64,000 nt of DNA from assembly GCF_017301635.1 (NCBI RefSeq), contig NZ_CP071091.1, positions 401,001 through 465,000 on the forward strand, in the 5' to 3' direction. Positions 25,858-36,397 of the stretch are shown in pieces. Each line of letters begins with the position of its first letter. Positions within the stretch are counted from its first letter, which is position 1. Source of the DNA: Myxococcus landrumus. Lineage in GTDB: Bacteria > Myxococcota > Myxococcia > Myxococcales > Myxococcaceae. The notes under the pieces are model-generated. The model was not told where the DNA came from and did no database searches. It worked only from the letters and a program-made list of their open reading frames with translations. The translations under genes were made by a program, and so were the position numbers.

Positions 25858-26949
25858 TCACACCGGCCTGAGGCGCTTCGCTATCTGGAAGAGAAGGTCG
25901 TCGCGAGTGTCGACGCTCAGCTTCTTGAACGCCCGCTTGATGTGAGTCCTCGCGGTCAAGAGCGTGATGCCCAGACGCTCGGCTATCTCCTTGTACTCGA
26001 GATTCTCGAGGACGAGCATGAGAACCTCGCGCTCCCGGAGCGTGAGACCCTTTTCGAGCTCGTGAGGGAATGGGAGTTTGTCCAGGGGCGAATACAGTGT
26101 GAGGGCCCACAGCCGCGAGCCATCTCGCGAGGGGAGTCGGGAGAACCTCGCGGTGAACGGTCCACCGGGTGGAGAGTCTTGCAGGACATCCGTCCCAGGG
26201 GGTGGAGACACGGTCCTGTCGAGGAATCGCAGGCGCTCGACCAGCTTTGTGGGCAGCCCGGAAGCATCGAGGTCATTCGGCTTGAACCACCGCTCCAATA
26301 TCGCCTGGGCACGAGGCGTGCGGAGCTTCTCTCTCAGGTGGGAGTCCACCACGAGGTATGCGCCATCCTGGCGCAGCATCAGCTCGTCCAGGAGGGCGGT
26401 CCCCAGCGCCTGGGTCTCGAAGTGGCGGCAGTTGATGACCGCCTTCGCAATCAGCGGTGTCATCATCTGTTGAAGGTCCCGGTCCCTGTCCGAGAAGGCG
26501 GTGTCGCGGTTGCGGTAGAGCGTGAGGCCCGCATGCCAATCACGCTGTTGGGTCAGCACCACGGCCTGGACACGGTGGAGCTGAAGCGCCAGTTGTTGGC
26601 TCCTCCGAAACATCGCCGTCTCCTTCACAGTCCCCGATGGAAGCATCTCGCTGTCTCGAAGGACCGTCCCCGGAGCTTGCAGGACGGCGGGCCTGACGAA
26701 GTCGTCGGAGGCCAGCGCGGCATATTCATTGAGCAGCTTCGCCGGACCTCCGCTCACCATCCACTCATAGTCCGCTGCACTGCCTGGGCGAGAGACGCAG
26801 AGCGCGACGCAGTCCGCGGCGACGAGCCTGGGCAGGGCATCGCGCAGGTTCCCCAGCATGGTCGGCAGGTCGCATGAGCTGAGCAGGGCATCCATCACAG
26901 CCCCGAAGTGACGTGCTTCCAGGGACGTGAGGTCCACAGGCGAATCCAT
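25858..26949 (-). CDS. LuxR-family transcriptional regulator with large N-terminal sensor region
   Basis: A 363-residue protein ending in a LuxR/GerE HTH: LTLREREVLMLVLENLEYKE followed by IAERLGITLLTARTHIKRAF. The N-terminal 290 residues are a mixed alpha/beta region that may be GAF-like but has no clear signature, and no receiver-domain Asp pattern is visible. ATG at 26949 was chosen over an upstream in-frame start because GGAGGAG sits just before it. It is divergent from jetA with about 200 bp between, so it might control the Wadjet operon; this is only positional. Confidence 0.75.
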   Translation of the reverse strand: MDSPVDLTSLEARHFGAVMDALLSSCDLPTMLGNLRDALPRLVAADCVALCVSRPGSAADYEWMVSGGPAKLLNEYAALASDDFVRPAVLQAPGTVLRDSEMLPSGTVKETAMFRRSQQLALQLHRVQAVVLTQQRDWHAGLTLYRNRDTAFSDRDRDLQQMMTPLIAKAVINCRHFETQALGTALLDELMLRQDGAYLVVDSHLREKLRTPRAQAILERWFKPNDLDASGLPTKLVERLRFLDRTVSPPPGTDVLQDSPPGGPFTARFSRLPSRDGSRLWALTLYSPLDKLPFPHELEKGLTLREREVLMLVLENLEYKEIAERLGITLLTARTHIKRAFKKLSVDTRDDLLFQIAKRLRPV

Positions 26950-27009
26950 GACTCCTCCCGCGCGCGGAACGCGCGCTCGTGAATGCATCCGTCGCCATCC
27001 CGACAGAAT

Positions 27010-27062
27010 GGGACGTCCCACGTCCAGGGAACGTGCTGCCTGCCCTCTTGGAGGCGGGCAGC
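27010..27062. promoter_or_regulatory. Palindromes in luxR-type/jetA divergent region
   Basis: Two elements between the regulator and jetA: a perfect palindrome GGGACGTCCC (27010-27019), about 60 bp upstream of the regulator start, and an inverted repeat with arms GCTGCCTGCC (27035-27044) and GGCGGGCAGC (27053-27062). They are candidate operators for the adjacent LuxR-type protein or, for the second, a transcript hairpin. No promoter boxes identified. Confidence 0.4.
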
Positions 27063-27152
27063 CAACCAGGCAGGGCGTTCAATGGTCACCACTGCAACCG
27101 CCCCGTGAGGTTACCGGGGCATGTCAGACCCGAAGTGTATGGATGAAGCGTC

Positions 27153-28589
27153 ATGGACTTCGCCACGCTGGAGACCCTGCGCCTGAAACATCCCGCCTGG
27201 CGGCTGTTGGTCGCGGGCAATGCCTCGCTCATCGCCAGTTTCCTGCATCGGGTCTTCGTGGCGTCGAACGCCCGCGAGGTCCCACAGCGGGAGCTGGCGT
27301 TGCGTCTGGAGGACCACCTTCATGTCCTGCGCGAGCAGCGGGGGGAGACGGCCTTTCCCCGAGGCGCCGGCGTCTACCTCGATGAGTGGGCCGCCGACAG
27401 CGCGGGGTGGCTGCGCAAGTTCTATCCCCCCGGCACCGACGAGCCGCACTTCGACCTGACCCCCGCGGCGGAGCGGGCCATTCGCTGGTTGGGTCAACTC
27501 ACCGAGCAACCCTTCGTCGGCACCGAGTCCCGCTTGCTCACCGTGTTCCATCTCCTCCAGGAGATGACGGAGGGAACCGAGCCAGACCCTGGCGCACGGC
27601 TCGCGGAGCTGGAGCGGCGCAAGTCGGAGCTGGAGTCGGAGATGGCTCGGGTGCGCGCGGGCCACCTGGACCTCCTGGATGAGTCCGCGCTCAAGGACCG
27701 CTTCCAGCAGATGTCAGACACCGCGCGCGGACTGTTGTCGGACTTCCGGGCACTGGAAGACCACTTTCACGCGCTGGACCGCCGGGTGCGCGAGCGCATC
27801 GCCACGTGGGAAGGCACGCGGGGTGAGCTGCTGGAGACCGTCTTGGGAGAGCGTGATGCCATCAGCGACTCCGTCCAGGGGCGCAGCTTCCGGGCGTTCT
27901 GGGACTTCCTCATGTCCCCCGAGCACAAGGACATCCTTACGAAGAACCTGGAGCGCATCCTCGGGCATCCGGCGATTCAGGCGATGCAGCCCGACCCGCG
28001 CCTCTTGCGCATCCACTTCGACTGGCTGGAGGCGGGCGAGCACACCCAGCGCACCGTGGCGAGGCTCTCCGGACAGCTCCGCCGCTTCCTGGATGACCGC
28101 GTGTGGAAGGAGAACCGCCGCATCCTCCAGGTGTTGCGAGGCATCGAGAAGCACGCGCTCGCCTTGAGAGCGAGTCCGCCCGAAGGCTCCTTCATGGAGC
28201 TGGACGACCTGGCGCCCACGGTGGAACTCCCGCTGGAGCGCCCCTTGTACTCCCCGCCCTCGCGCGCGCGGATGGCGGACGAAGAGGTGTTGGAGGCGAC
28301 GGAGGCGGTGCCTTCCGACGCGCTCTTCAACCTTGCGTACATCGACAAGACCCGGCTGCGCGCGAACGTCCGGCAGGCGCTCGTGGACCGCGAGCAGGTC
28401 TCGCTCGCCGAGCTCGTCCGGTCCCATCCCCTCGAGCATGGCCTCGCCGAGCTCGTCACCTATCTGAGTCTTGCATCGGAAGACCGCAAGGCCTCGGTCG
28501 ATGAATCGCGGACGCAGGAACTCTTCTGGACCGACGCGCGCGGACTCCCCCGCCGCGCGACCCTCCCCCTGGTGCTCTTTCTCCGATGA
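27153..28589 (+). CDS. jetA: Wadjet protein JetA (DUF3375; MksF/kleisin-like)
   Basis: A 478-residue DUF3375 protein, the kleisin-like subunit of the Wadjet/MksB SMC complex that detects and cleaves small circular DNA such as plasmids. Visible: the family N terminus FATLETLRLKHPAWRLLVAG, winged-helix-like N-terminal third, a coiled-coil middle (residues about 150-230, rich in E/R heptads) and a C-terminal domain with LSLASEDRKA. Length is normal. The stop overlaps the jetB ATG by 4 bp. First gene of the operon; GGATGAAG precedes the ATG. Identification rests on family pattern plus the complete gene set. Confidence 0.88.
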   Translation: MDFATLETLRLKHPAWRLLVAGNASLIASFLHRVFVASNAREVPQRELALRLEDHLHVLREQRGETAFPRGAGVYLDEWAADSAGWLRKFYPPGTDEPHFDLTPAAERAIRWLGQLTEQPFVGTESRLLTVFHLLQEMTEGTEPDPGARLAELERRKSELESEMARVRAGHLDLLDESALKDRFQQMSDTARGLLSDFRALEDHFHALDRRVRERIATWEGTRGELLETVLGERDAISDSVQGRSFRAFWDFLMSPEHKDILTKNLERILGHPAIQAMQPDPRLLRIHFDWLEAGEHTQRTVARLSGQLRRFLDDRVWKENRRILQVLRGIEKHALALRASPPEGSFMELDDLAPTVELPLERPLYSPPSRARMADEEVLEATEAVPSDALFNLAYIDKTRLRANVRQALVDREQVSLAELVRSHPLEHGLAELVTYLSLASEDRKASVDESRTQELFWTDARGLPRRATLPLVLFLR

Positions 28590-29200
28590 CCGCTCCCATG
28601 TCTCATGTCGCCGAAGCCTCGGATGCCCTGTCGCACGTGGTCGTCTCGCTCCTGAAGGGCGTGGTCTACCGGGAGGAGAACCCCTCGCTCTGGCAATCAC
28701 TGCTCAAGCTTCACGCGCGCGTCAGCGACCACGTGTCCGTGCTGGGGTTGGGGCTGGTCTTGGACGAGCCGGAGGGCTACGCCTATCTGCGCCAGCGCGC
28801 GGAAGGCGAGGGTGCGAGTGAGCCGCCCCGGCTCATCGCGCGCAGACAGTTGGGCTATGGCTTGAGCCTGCTGCTCGCGCTCCTGCGCAAGCGACTGGCG
28901 GACGCGGATGCGGCGGCGGGTGGAACGCGTCTGGTGATGCGCCGTCATGAGCTTCAGGAGCTCGTGCGGCTGTTCCTCCCGGGGGGCACGAACGAGGTGC
29001 GCTGGGTGGAGCGCGTGAATCAAGACATCGAGCGTGCGGTGGGCATGGGGTTCCTCAAGCCCCTGGGCGAAGAGGCGGACACCTTCGAGGTCCGCCGCAT
29101 CCTCAAGGCCTTTGTCACCGCCCACTGTCTGGAAGGGCTGGAGCAGCGGCTCGCGGCCTATCACGCACAACTCGTCGAGGAACAAGGAGGTCGAGAATGA
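28586..29200 (+). CDS. jetB: Wadjet protein JetB (DUF4194; MksE/KITE-like)
   Basis: A 204-residue DUF4194 protein, the small KITE-type winged-helix subunit that bridges JetA and the SMC heads. Characteristic elements: VSLLKGVVYREENPSLWQSL near the N terminus, RQLGYGLSLLLALLRKRL in the middle, and LQELVRLFLPGGTNEVRW plus GMGFLKPL towards the end. It starts on an ATGA overlap with jetA and ends on an ATGA overlap with jetC, so translation is coupled and subunit ratios are probably fixed. Normal length. Confidence 0.88.
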   Translation: MTAPMSHVAEASDALSHVVVSLLKGVVYREENPSLWQSLLKLHARVSDHVSVLGLGLVLDEPEGYAYLRQRAEGEGASEPPRLIARRQLGYGLSLLLALLRKRLADADAAAGGTRLVMRRHELQELVRLFLPGGTNEVRWVERVNQDIERAVGMGFLKPLGEEADTFEVRRILKAFVTAHCLEGLEQRLAAYHAQLVEEQGGRE

Positions 29201-32200
29201 GCACGGTACGTCCGCTCCTGCAAGCGGACCTGTTGGACGTGGGCACGCCCAACGCGCGAGCGGGGTTCCGGCTCCGCCGGTTCGAGGTCTTCAACTGGGG
29301 CACGTTCCACCAGCGCTCCTGGCACCTGGACCTGCAAGGGGAGAGCGGGCTGCTCACGGGTGACATCGGCTCGGGCAAGTCGACGCTGGTGGATGGTCTG
29401 GTGACGCTGTTCGTTCCGCCGCAGAAGCTGGCCTACAACAAGGCCGCGGGAGCGGAGGCACGTGAGCGCACGCTGCGCTCGTACGTGCGAGGTCAGTACA
29501 AGTCCGAGCGAGGAGAGACAGGGCAGGGGGCTCGGCCCGTCTTCCTGCGCGACACGCCGACCTACTCGGTGCTGCTCGCCCACTTCCACAATGAGGGGTA
29601 CGGACAGGACGTCACGCTCGCGCAGGTGATGTGGATGCGCGAGGCGGAGGGACAGCCGGCGAAGCTGTACATCGTCGCGGATGGGAAGCTCTCCATCGCC
29701 GAGCACTTCTCGCGCTGCGGCTCCGACCTGAACGCGCTGAAGAAGCGCCTCAAGTCGCTCGCCCGGGAGGTGCACGAGACGTTTCCTCCCTATCAAGCCG
29801 CGTTCCGTCGACGCTTCGGACTGGAGAACGAGCAGGCGTTGGACCTGTTCCTCCAGACGGTGTCGATGAAGTCCGTGGGCAACCTGACGGACTTCGTGCG
29901 CCAGCACATGTTGCCGCCCTTCGACGTGGAGGCTCGGCTGGCGGCGCTCGTGGGCCACTTCGAGGACCTGCACCGGGCGCACGAAGCCGTGCTCAAAGCG
30001 AAGCGGCAGGTCGGCATGCTCGAGCCCCTGGTCGCGCACCATGAGCGCTTCACCACCTTGTCCGCCGAACTCGAGGGCCTCAAGGGGGGCCGTGTGGCCC
30101 TGCGGCCCTGGTTCGCCGAGCAGAAGGCTCGGCTGCTCGAGGCGCGGCTGGCGGACCTGGAGGCGGAGCGCGAGCAATTGCGCGGGAAGGCGGAGCGTGT
30201 CCAGGAGACACGGGAGCGGCACCTCGCCGACAGGGAGCGGCTGCGCCAGTCCATCTCGGCCAACGGCGGAGACCAACTGGAGACGGAGAAGGCGGAGCTG
30301 GTCAAGCGCAGGCACGAGCGGGGTGAGCGCATGCGGAAGGCGGACCAGTACGCGCGAATGGCCGAGGCCGTGGGGCTGCCGGCCGCGACGGAGCTGGAGG
30401 TCTTCATGGCCAACACACGCGACCTCCAGCGTGAGCGCACCCGCGCCACGACCGAGCTGGCCGATGCGCAGAACGCTCGGACCGGGCTCGCGATGAGCCT
30501 GCGCGACCTCAAGAAGGAACATGAGGCGGTATCGGTCGAGCTGGAGGTCCTGCGCCGACAGCGCTCCAACATCCCCGCGCGCTTCCTTCATCTGCGAGCG
30601 AGGCTGTGCACGGACCTGGGCTTGTCCGAGGAGCGGCTGCCCTTCGCGGGTGAGCTGGTGCGAGTCCTCGAGGAGGAGCAAGGCTGGGCTGGAGCCATCG
30701 AGCGTGTGCTGTATCCGTTGGGTGTCTCCTTGCTCGTCCCCGACGAGGACTATGCACGCGTGAGCCAGTGGGTGGACCGCACGCACCTCAACGCGCGCTT
30801 CGTCTACTTCCGCGTCCGGGAGGAAGCCGCGCCCCGTCCGGTGTCGTCGCGGCCTGAGTCGCTGCTCCTCAAGCTCGACTTCAAGCCCGGCGCTCCCCTG
30901 TCGCGCTGGGTGGAGACTCATCTGGCCCGTCATTTCGACTACGCCTGCTGCGACACCTCGGAGCAGTTCATGAGGGCTCGTCAGGCCCTCACGCGGATGG
31001 GGCAGGTGAAGACGGGTGGGGACCGGCACTTGAAGGATGACCGGAGCCGCATCGACGACCACTCGAACTGGGTGCTGGGCTGGACGAACGACACCAAGCG
31101 CCTGGCCTTGGAGTCCTCGTCGCGTTCATTGGAGACGGGAATCCAGGCGGCCTCCGCTCGTTGGACGGCACTGGAGCACGAGTGTGCCCGATTGCAGATG
31201 CGGACGGAGCGCCTGAGCCAGCTCGCGGTGTTCGAGAACTTCAGCGAGCTCGACTGGCGCCTGGTGGCTGGTGACATCCATCGGCGAGAGGAGCGGCTCA
31301 AGGCGCTCCAGGCGGAGTCCGATGTCCTTCAGGGCCTCTCGCGGGAGCTCGAGGCGGTCGAGAAGGACGTGGCCACGGTGGAGGCGACCCTGACGGCCGT
31401 GAAGAAGGACCAGGGGCGCCAGGAGGAGCGAGAAGGGGCGACACGAGGACTCCTGACGGCCTGTCAGCGGACGGCGAGCGAGTGCTCGGACACCGTCCGG
31501 TCCTCGTTTCCCCAGGTGGCCCGGTTCAGTGAAGAGGTGCTCGGGGGAGAGGCGTTCGATGTGGACACGTGCGACGAGCGCGAGCGACAGGTGCGAGACC
31601 GTCTCCAATCACGCATCGACGGGGAGGCGCGCAAGCTGGAGCGAGGGAGGGACGCCCTGCTCACCGCGATGCACGACTACCGCACCGCGTTCCATCCGGA
31701 GACCCAGGAGCTGGGCGCGAGCCTGGAGGCCGCACCCGAGTACGTGGCACTCCTTGCCTCGCTTCGCGCGGACGACCTGCCGCGCTTCGAGGCGCGCTTC
31801 AAGAGCCTGCTGAACGAGAACACCATCCGCGAGGTGGCCAACTTCCAGGCGCAGCTCCACCGCGAACGCCACGACATCCACGCGCGCGTGGAGACCATCA
31901 ACCGCTCCCTGCGCGCCATCGACTACAACCCGGACCGCTACATCGTCCTGGTGCTGGACTCCACGGTGGACCTCGATATCCGTACGTTCCAGCAGGACCT
32001 GCGCGCCTGCATCGAAGGCTCGCTCACCGGTTCTGAAGACGACGCCTACTCCGAGCAAAAGTTCCTGGAGGTGAAGCGCATCATCGAGCGATTCAAGGGC
32101 CGTGAGGGTCAGTCGGAGCTGGACGCGAAGTGGACGCAGCGGGTCACGGACGTGCGCAACTGGTTCAGCTTCTCCGCGTCGGAGCGCTGGCGCGCGGACG

Positions 32201-32580
32201 ACCAGGAGCACGAGCACTACGCGGACTCGGGTGGCAAGTCGGGAGGTCAGAAGGAGAAGCTCGCGTACACGGTGCTGGCCGCGAGCCTCGCGTACCAGTT
32301 CGGCTTGCAGTGGGGCGAGACGCGCTCGCGCTCGTTCCGCTTCGTCGTGATTGACGAGGCGTTCGGCCGAGGCTCCGACGAGTCGGCCACGTACGGCCTG
32401 GAGCTCTTCCGCCGTCTGGACCTGCAACTGCTCATCGTGACGCCGTTGCAGAAGATTCGGGTCATCGAGCCGTACGTGGCCAGCGTGGGCTTCGTCCACA
32501 ACGAGGAGGGCCGCTGCTCGCGGGTGCGCAACCTCACCATCGAGGAGTACCAGACCGAGCGCGAGGCGCGGAGCGCATGA
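29197..32580 (+). CDS. jetC: Wadjet protein JetC (MksB/MukB-like SMC ATPase)
   Basis: A 1127-residue SMC-like ATPase. Walker A is GDIGSGKSTLVDGL (about residue 55). A long coiled-coil arm (about 280-470 and 650-800, very rich in E, R, L) flanks a hinge-like region. The ABC signature SGGQKEKLAYTVLAASLAY and Walker B RFVVIDEAFGRGSDES lie near the C terminus, as expected for paired SMC head halves. It dimerises and extrudes DNA loops using ATP. ATGA overlaps with jetB and jetD. Both ATPase motifs are intact, so the complex should be active. Confidence 0.9.
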   Translation: MSTVRPLLQADLLDVGTPNARAGFRLRRFEVFNWGTFHQRSWHLDLQGESGLLTGDIGSGKSTLVDGLVTLFVPPQKLAYNKAAGAEARERTLRSYVRGQYKSERGETGQGARPVFLRDTPTYSVLLAHFHNEGYGQDVTLAQVMWMREAEGQPAKLYIVADGKLSIAEHFSRCGSDLNALKKRLKSLAREVHETFPPYQAAFRRRFGLENEQALDLFLQTVSMKSVGNLTDFVRQHMLPPFDVEARLAALVGHFEDLHRAHEAVLKAKRQVGMLEPLVAHHERFTTLSAELEGLKGGRVALRPWFAEQKARLLEARLADLEAEREQLRGKAERVQETRERHLADRERLRQSISANGGDQLETEKAELVKRRHERGERMRKADQYARMAEAVGLPAATELEVFMANTRDLQRERTRATTELADAQNARTGLAMSLRDLKKEHEAVSVELEVLRRQRSNIPARFLHLRARLCTDLGLSEERLPFAGELVRVLEEEQGWAGAIERVLYPLGVSLLVPDEDYARVSQWVDRTHLNARFVYFRVREEAAPRPVSSRPESLLLKLDFKPGAPLSRWVETHLARHFDYACCDTSEQFMRARQALTRMGQVKTGGDRHLKDDRSRIDDHSNWVLGWTNDTKRLALESSSRSLETGIQAASARWTALEHECARLQMRTERLSQLAVFENFSELDWRLVAGDIHRREERLKALQAESDVLQGLSRELEAVEKDVATVEATLTAVKKDQGRQEEREGATRGLLTACQRTASECSDTVRSSFPQVARFSEEVLGGEAFDVDTCDERERQVRDRLQSRIDGEARKLERGRDALLTAMHDYRTAFHPETQELGASLEAAPEYVALLASLRADDLPRFEARFKSLLNENTIREVANFQAQLHRERHDIHARVETINRSLRAIDYNPDRYIVLVLDSTVDLDIRTFQQDLRACIEGSLTGSEDDAYSEQKFLEVKRIIERFKGREGQSELDAKWTQRVTDVRNWFSFSASERWRADDQEHEHYADSGGKSGGQKEKLAYTVLAASLAYQFGLQWGETRSRSFRFVVIDEAFGRGSDESATYGLELFRRLDLQLLIVTPLQKIRVIEPYVASVGFVHNEEGRCSRVRNLTIEEYQTEREARSA

Positions 32581-33767
32581 GCCAGGCGCCCCGGTGGACG
32601 ACGCCAGAGGACATCCGGGCGCAGTTGCTCCGGGTCTGGGACTCCGGGCGCATCCTCTCCTCGGCCCTGTCTGAAGCGCCCGTGTTCCCGCTCTCCCTCC
32701 GCGTGCGCGGGCCGGAGCGCGCGGAGCTCTCCGCCCGCTTCACCGAGGCCCGTGAATGGGTCCGAGCCTGGGAGGCCGAATCCCAGACGCGACGAGGCTC
32801 CAGCCTCCAGGTGGAGTGGACCGAAGTCCGTCACCGTCAGCTGGGGGAGACGCGGCTGCCTCACCGTGTCGTCGTCTCCAGCCGGGAGTCCGCGCTCGCG
32901 CTCTTGCGCAAGACGGGGGAGGCCCAGCGGTACGATGACCTCGTGTCGACCACGCTGTCGCGAGCCCCCGAGCTGCGCGAGTGGATGACGCGCCACCCCC
33001 ATGTCCTCCTGGACCGGGCGGAGGAATGGGCGCAGGTGCTGGACGTGCTGGACTGGTTTCGCGCCCATCCTCGCTCCGGGCGCTACCTCCGACAGGTGAA
33101 TGTCCCGGGCATGGACTCGAAGTTCATCGAGCACCGCAAAGGGCTGTTCTCCGCGCTCCTGGACCGCGTGCTCCCATCAGCGCGTGAGGGCGCCGAGGCC
33201 CCCGACTTCGAGTCCCGCTTCGGCCTGCGCGCAAAGCCAGCCCGGGTCCGGTTCCGCTTCCTCGACCCCGCGCTCTACCTCCACGGCCTCTCCGACCTGA
33301 CGGTCAACGTGGGGGAGCTCGCGGCCCTGAATCCGCGCGCGGAGCAGGTCTTCATCACGGAGAACGAGGTGCCCGGCCTCGTTTTTCCGGACGTCCCGCG
33401 CGGCCTGGTCATCTTCGGCCTGGGGTACTCAGTGGAGCTGTTGGGCGCGCTGCCCTGGCTGTCACGCGCGCGTATGTACTACTGGGGAGACATCGACACG
33501 CATGGCTTCGCCATCCTCGACGCGCTGCGTGCGGTGCACCCGCATGTGCGCTCCATGCTGATGGACCACGACGTGTTTCAAGCGCATCAGGCGAACTGGT
33601 CTCAGGAGGATTCACAACATCTGGGCGCACTTACGCGCCTCGTCGCGCCAGAGGCCTCACTCTTCGAGGACCTCCAACACCAGCGGTTCGGTGCGCGCCT
33701 CCGACTGGAGCAGGAGCACCTGGGATATCGCTGGGTGGAAAACGCCCTGGCACACCTGTCCTTCTGA
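32577..33767 (+). CDS. jetD: Wadjet protein JetD (DUF3322/DUF2220, TOPRIM-like nuclease)
   Basis: A 396-residue protein, the nuclease subunit of Wadjet. The N-terminal half is the DUF3322 arm (W-TTPEDIRAQLLRVWDSGR and later). The C-terminal DUF2220 half carries a TOPRIM-like metal site: the Glu in FITENEVPG and the DxD in YYWGDIDTHGFAILD, then LMDHD. These residues cut the DNA once the SMC motor stalls on a small circle. All key residues are present, so the system appears functional. The last gene of the operon; enolase starts about 70 bp downstream. Confidence 0.88.
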   Translation: MSQAPRWTTPEDIRAQLLRVWDSGRILSSALSEAPVFPLSLRVRGPERAELSARFTEAREWVRAWEAESQTRRGSSLQVEWTEVRHRQLGETRLPHRVVVSSRESALALLRKTGEAQRYDDLVSTTLSRAPELREWMTRHPHVLLDRAEEWAQVLDVLDWFRAHPRSGRYLRQVNVPGMDSKFIEHRKGLFSALLDRVLPSAREGAEAPDFESRFGLRAKPARVRFRFLDPALYLHGLSDLTVNVGELAALNPRAEQVFITENEVPGLVFPDVPRGLVIFGLGYSVELLGALPWLSRARMYYWGDIDTHGFAILDALRAVHPHVRSMLMDHDVFQAHQANWSQEDSQHLGALTRLVAPEASLFEDLQHQRFGARLRLEQEHLGYRWVENALAHLSF

Positions 33768-35123
<1,356 letters not shown>

Positions 35124-35141
35124 TGTCCTGACGTCGTCGTC

Positions 35142-35170
35142 CGGCGGCCGGGTGAACCCCCTGGCCGCCG
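35142..35170. terminator. Bidirectional terminator-like hairpin after eno
   Basis: CGGCGGCC (35142-35149) pairs perfectly with GGCCGCCG (35163-35170) across a 13-base loop. It lies in the 57-bp gap between convergent eno and the membrane-protein gene. No T-run. Confidence 0.5.
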
Positions 35171-35180
35171 TCCGTCACGC

Positions 35181-36212
35181 TCAGGTGACGAGACCCAGGT
35201 TCCGCCGCACCGAGGGCTGCCTCACCTTCCAGATGAGGCTGTCCACGATGTAGTGGTGGAAGTTGAGCGTCTGGACGATGAGCAGGCTGGCCGCTGGAAT
35301 CCACCCGAGTCCCCGGAGGATGAAGGTGTAGAGCACCGCGGCCAACGCCACGCACACCCCCAGGTACGGAAGCATCCAGCGGCTCTGGCTCAGCAGGGAC
35401 AGGAACCGGTGTTGCTCGCTCACCTGGTCCTTGAAGCGGCGGTTGTGGAAGAGCCAGACGATGAGGATGTACTGGGCGTTGTGCCACACGTTGAGGCCCA
35501 GCCAGCCCGTCTCCAGGTGCGGGATGAGGAAGTAGCCCAGCGTGAACATGCCCGCGTGCGTGGCCAGGTAGAGCGTCTGGGCGGGGCTGCCGGCGCCCGA
35601 GCGCAGCGCCCGGACCTGGAACACCGTCCACGCGGCGAACGCCACCAGCGCGCAGGCCGCCGCCGCCCAGGCCACCTGGGCGGGCACCGGGAGCATGCGC
35701 ACCTCCAGCTTGAGGAACGTCGTCGCGCCCTGGGACGAGCGGTACAGGAGCCCCGCCAGCGGCAGCAGGTAGAGCATCCACACCGTGGCCGGGTTGTCCG
35801 CCGGAGGTCGGCGTGAGGCCCGGTCCAGGATGCGGCTGACGCCGTAGCTCTGCCGCAGGTAGTGCCACCCCTGCCAGTAGAAGTAGACGCTCATCAACGG
35901 CCACACGCCGCCCGCCTGGTACACCGCGAACGTCCCCGCGAAGACGAGCAGCGGCAACACCCAGAGGTGGAAGCGGTGCTGGCGCCGGCTCTCCGCGTCG
36001 AAGCCCAGCCGCGTGAAGGTGGAGACGACGTGGTGATAGCCCAAGAGCCACACGTCGAGCGTCAGCAGCAGCGGGAACAGCTCCGGGTTCGCCCACGCGA
36101 GCAGGGAGAAGACACATCCCAAGCCCGCGGTTCCGAGGATGAAGAGAAGGTCGAACCGGGAATCGCGAACCCATCCCCAGGACCCTGCCAGCGTGTCTGT
36201 TCGGGTGCTCAC
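35181..36212 (-). CDS. Polytopic membrane protein with conserved-looking His motifs
   Basis: A 343-residue integral membrane protein with about eight or nine hydrophobic segments (for example LLFILGTAGLGCVFSLLAWA and MLPYLGVCVALAAVLYTFIL). Histidines sit at helix ends: LGYHHVVSTF, WQGWHYLRQSYG, LNVWHNAQYILI and NFHHYIVDSLIWK. The pattern recalls membrane enzymes with a His-coordinated metal, such as Brp/Blh-type carotenoid oxygenases or desaturases, but I cannot assign a family. The frame begins with GTG at 36212, with no clear Shine-Dalgarno. It converges with eno and diverges from the NRPS locus. Confidence 0.65.
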   Translation of the reverse strand: MSTRTDTLAGSWGWVRDSRFDLLFILGTAGLGCVFSLLAWANPELFPLLLTLDVWLLGYHHVVSTFTRLGFDAESRRQHRFHLWVLPLLVFAGTFAVYQAGGVWPLMSVYFYWQGWHYLRQSYGVSRILDRASRRPPADNPATVWMLYLLPLAGLLYRSSQGATTFLKLEVRMLPVPAQVAWAAAACALVAFAAWTVFQVRALRSGAGSPAQTLYLATHAGMFTLGYFLIPHLETGWLGLNVWHNAQYILIVWLFHNRRFKDQVSEQHRFLSLLSQSRWMLPYLGVCVALAAVLYTFILRGLGWIPAASLLIVQTLNFHHYIVDSLIWKVRQPSVRRNLGLVT

Positions 36213-36397
36213 GGCGCCGAATGATACGGTTTGTGTCTATTTCGAGCAAAACGAGCAATGTCGGCAAGTGTGGTTGATGGCAATTGGGGATGATTATTCT
36301 TCTGGGTTGGTAACCGGATGGGGCGTTGGTTGTGATTGTCTTCACACGCCAGTCGGCATGATGCAGAGTGCGCGCAACTCATCGTGAGGGAGCGCCC
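36213..36397. promoter_or_regulatory. AT-richer divergent region upstream of the NRPS operon
   Basis: This 185-bp gap is visibly AT-richer than its surroundings, with runs such as GATGATTATTCTTC and TTGTGATTG. It separates the membrane-protein gene (minus) from the cyclodeaminase/NRPS genes (plus) and should hold their promoters. I could not settle on one -35/-10 pair. GAGGGAG at 36385-36391 is the ribosome-binding site for the GTG at 36398. Confidence 0.4.
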
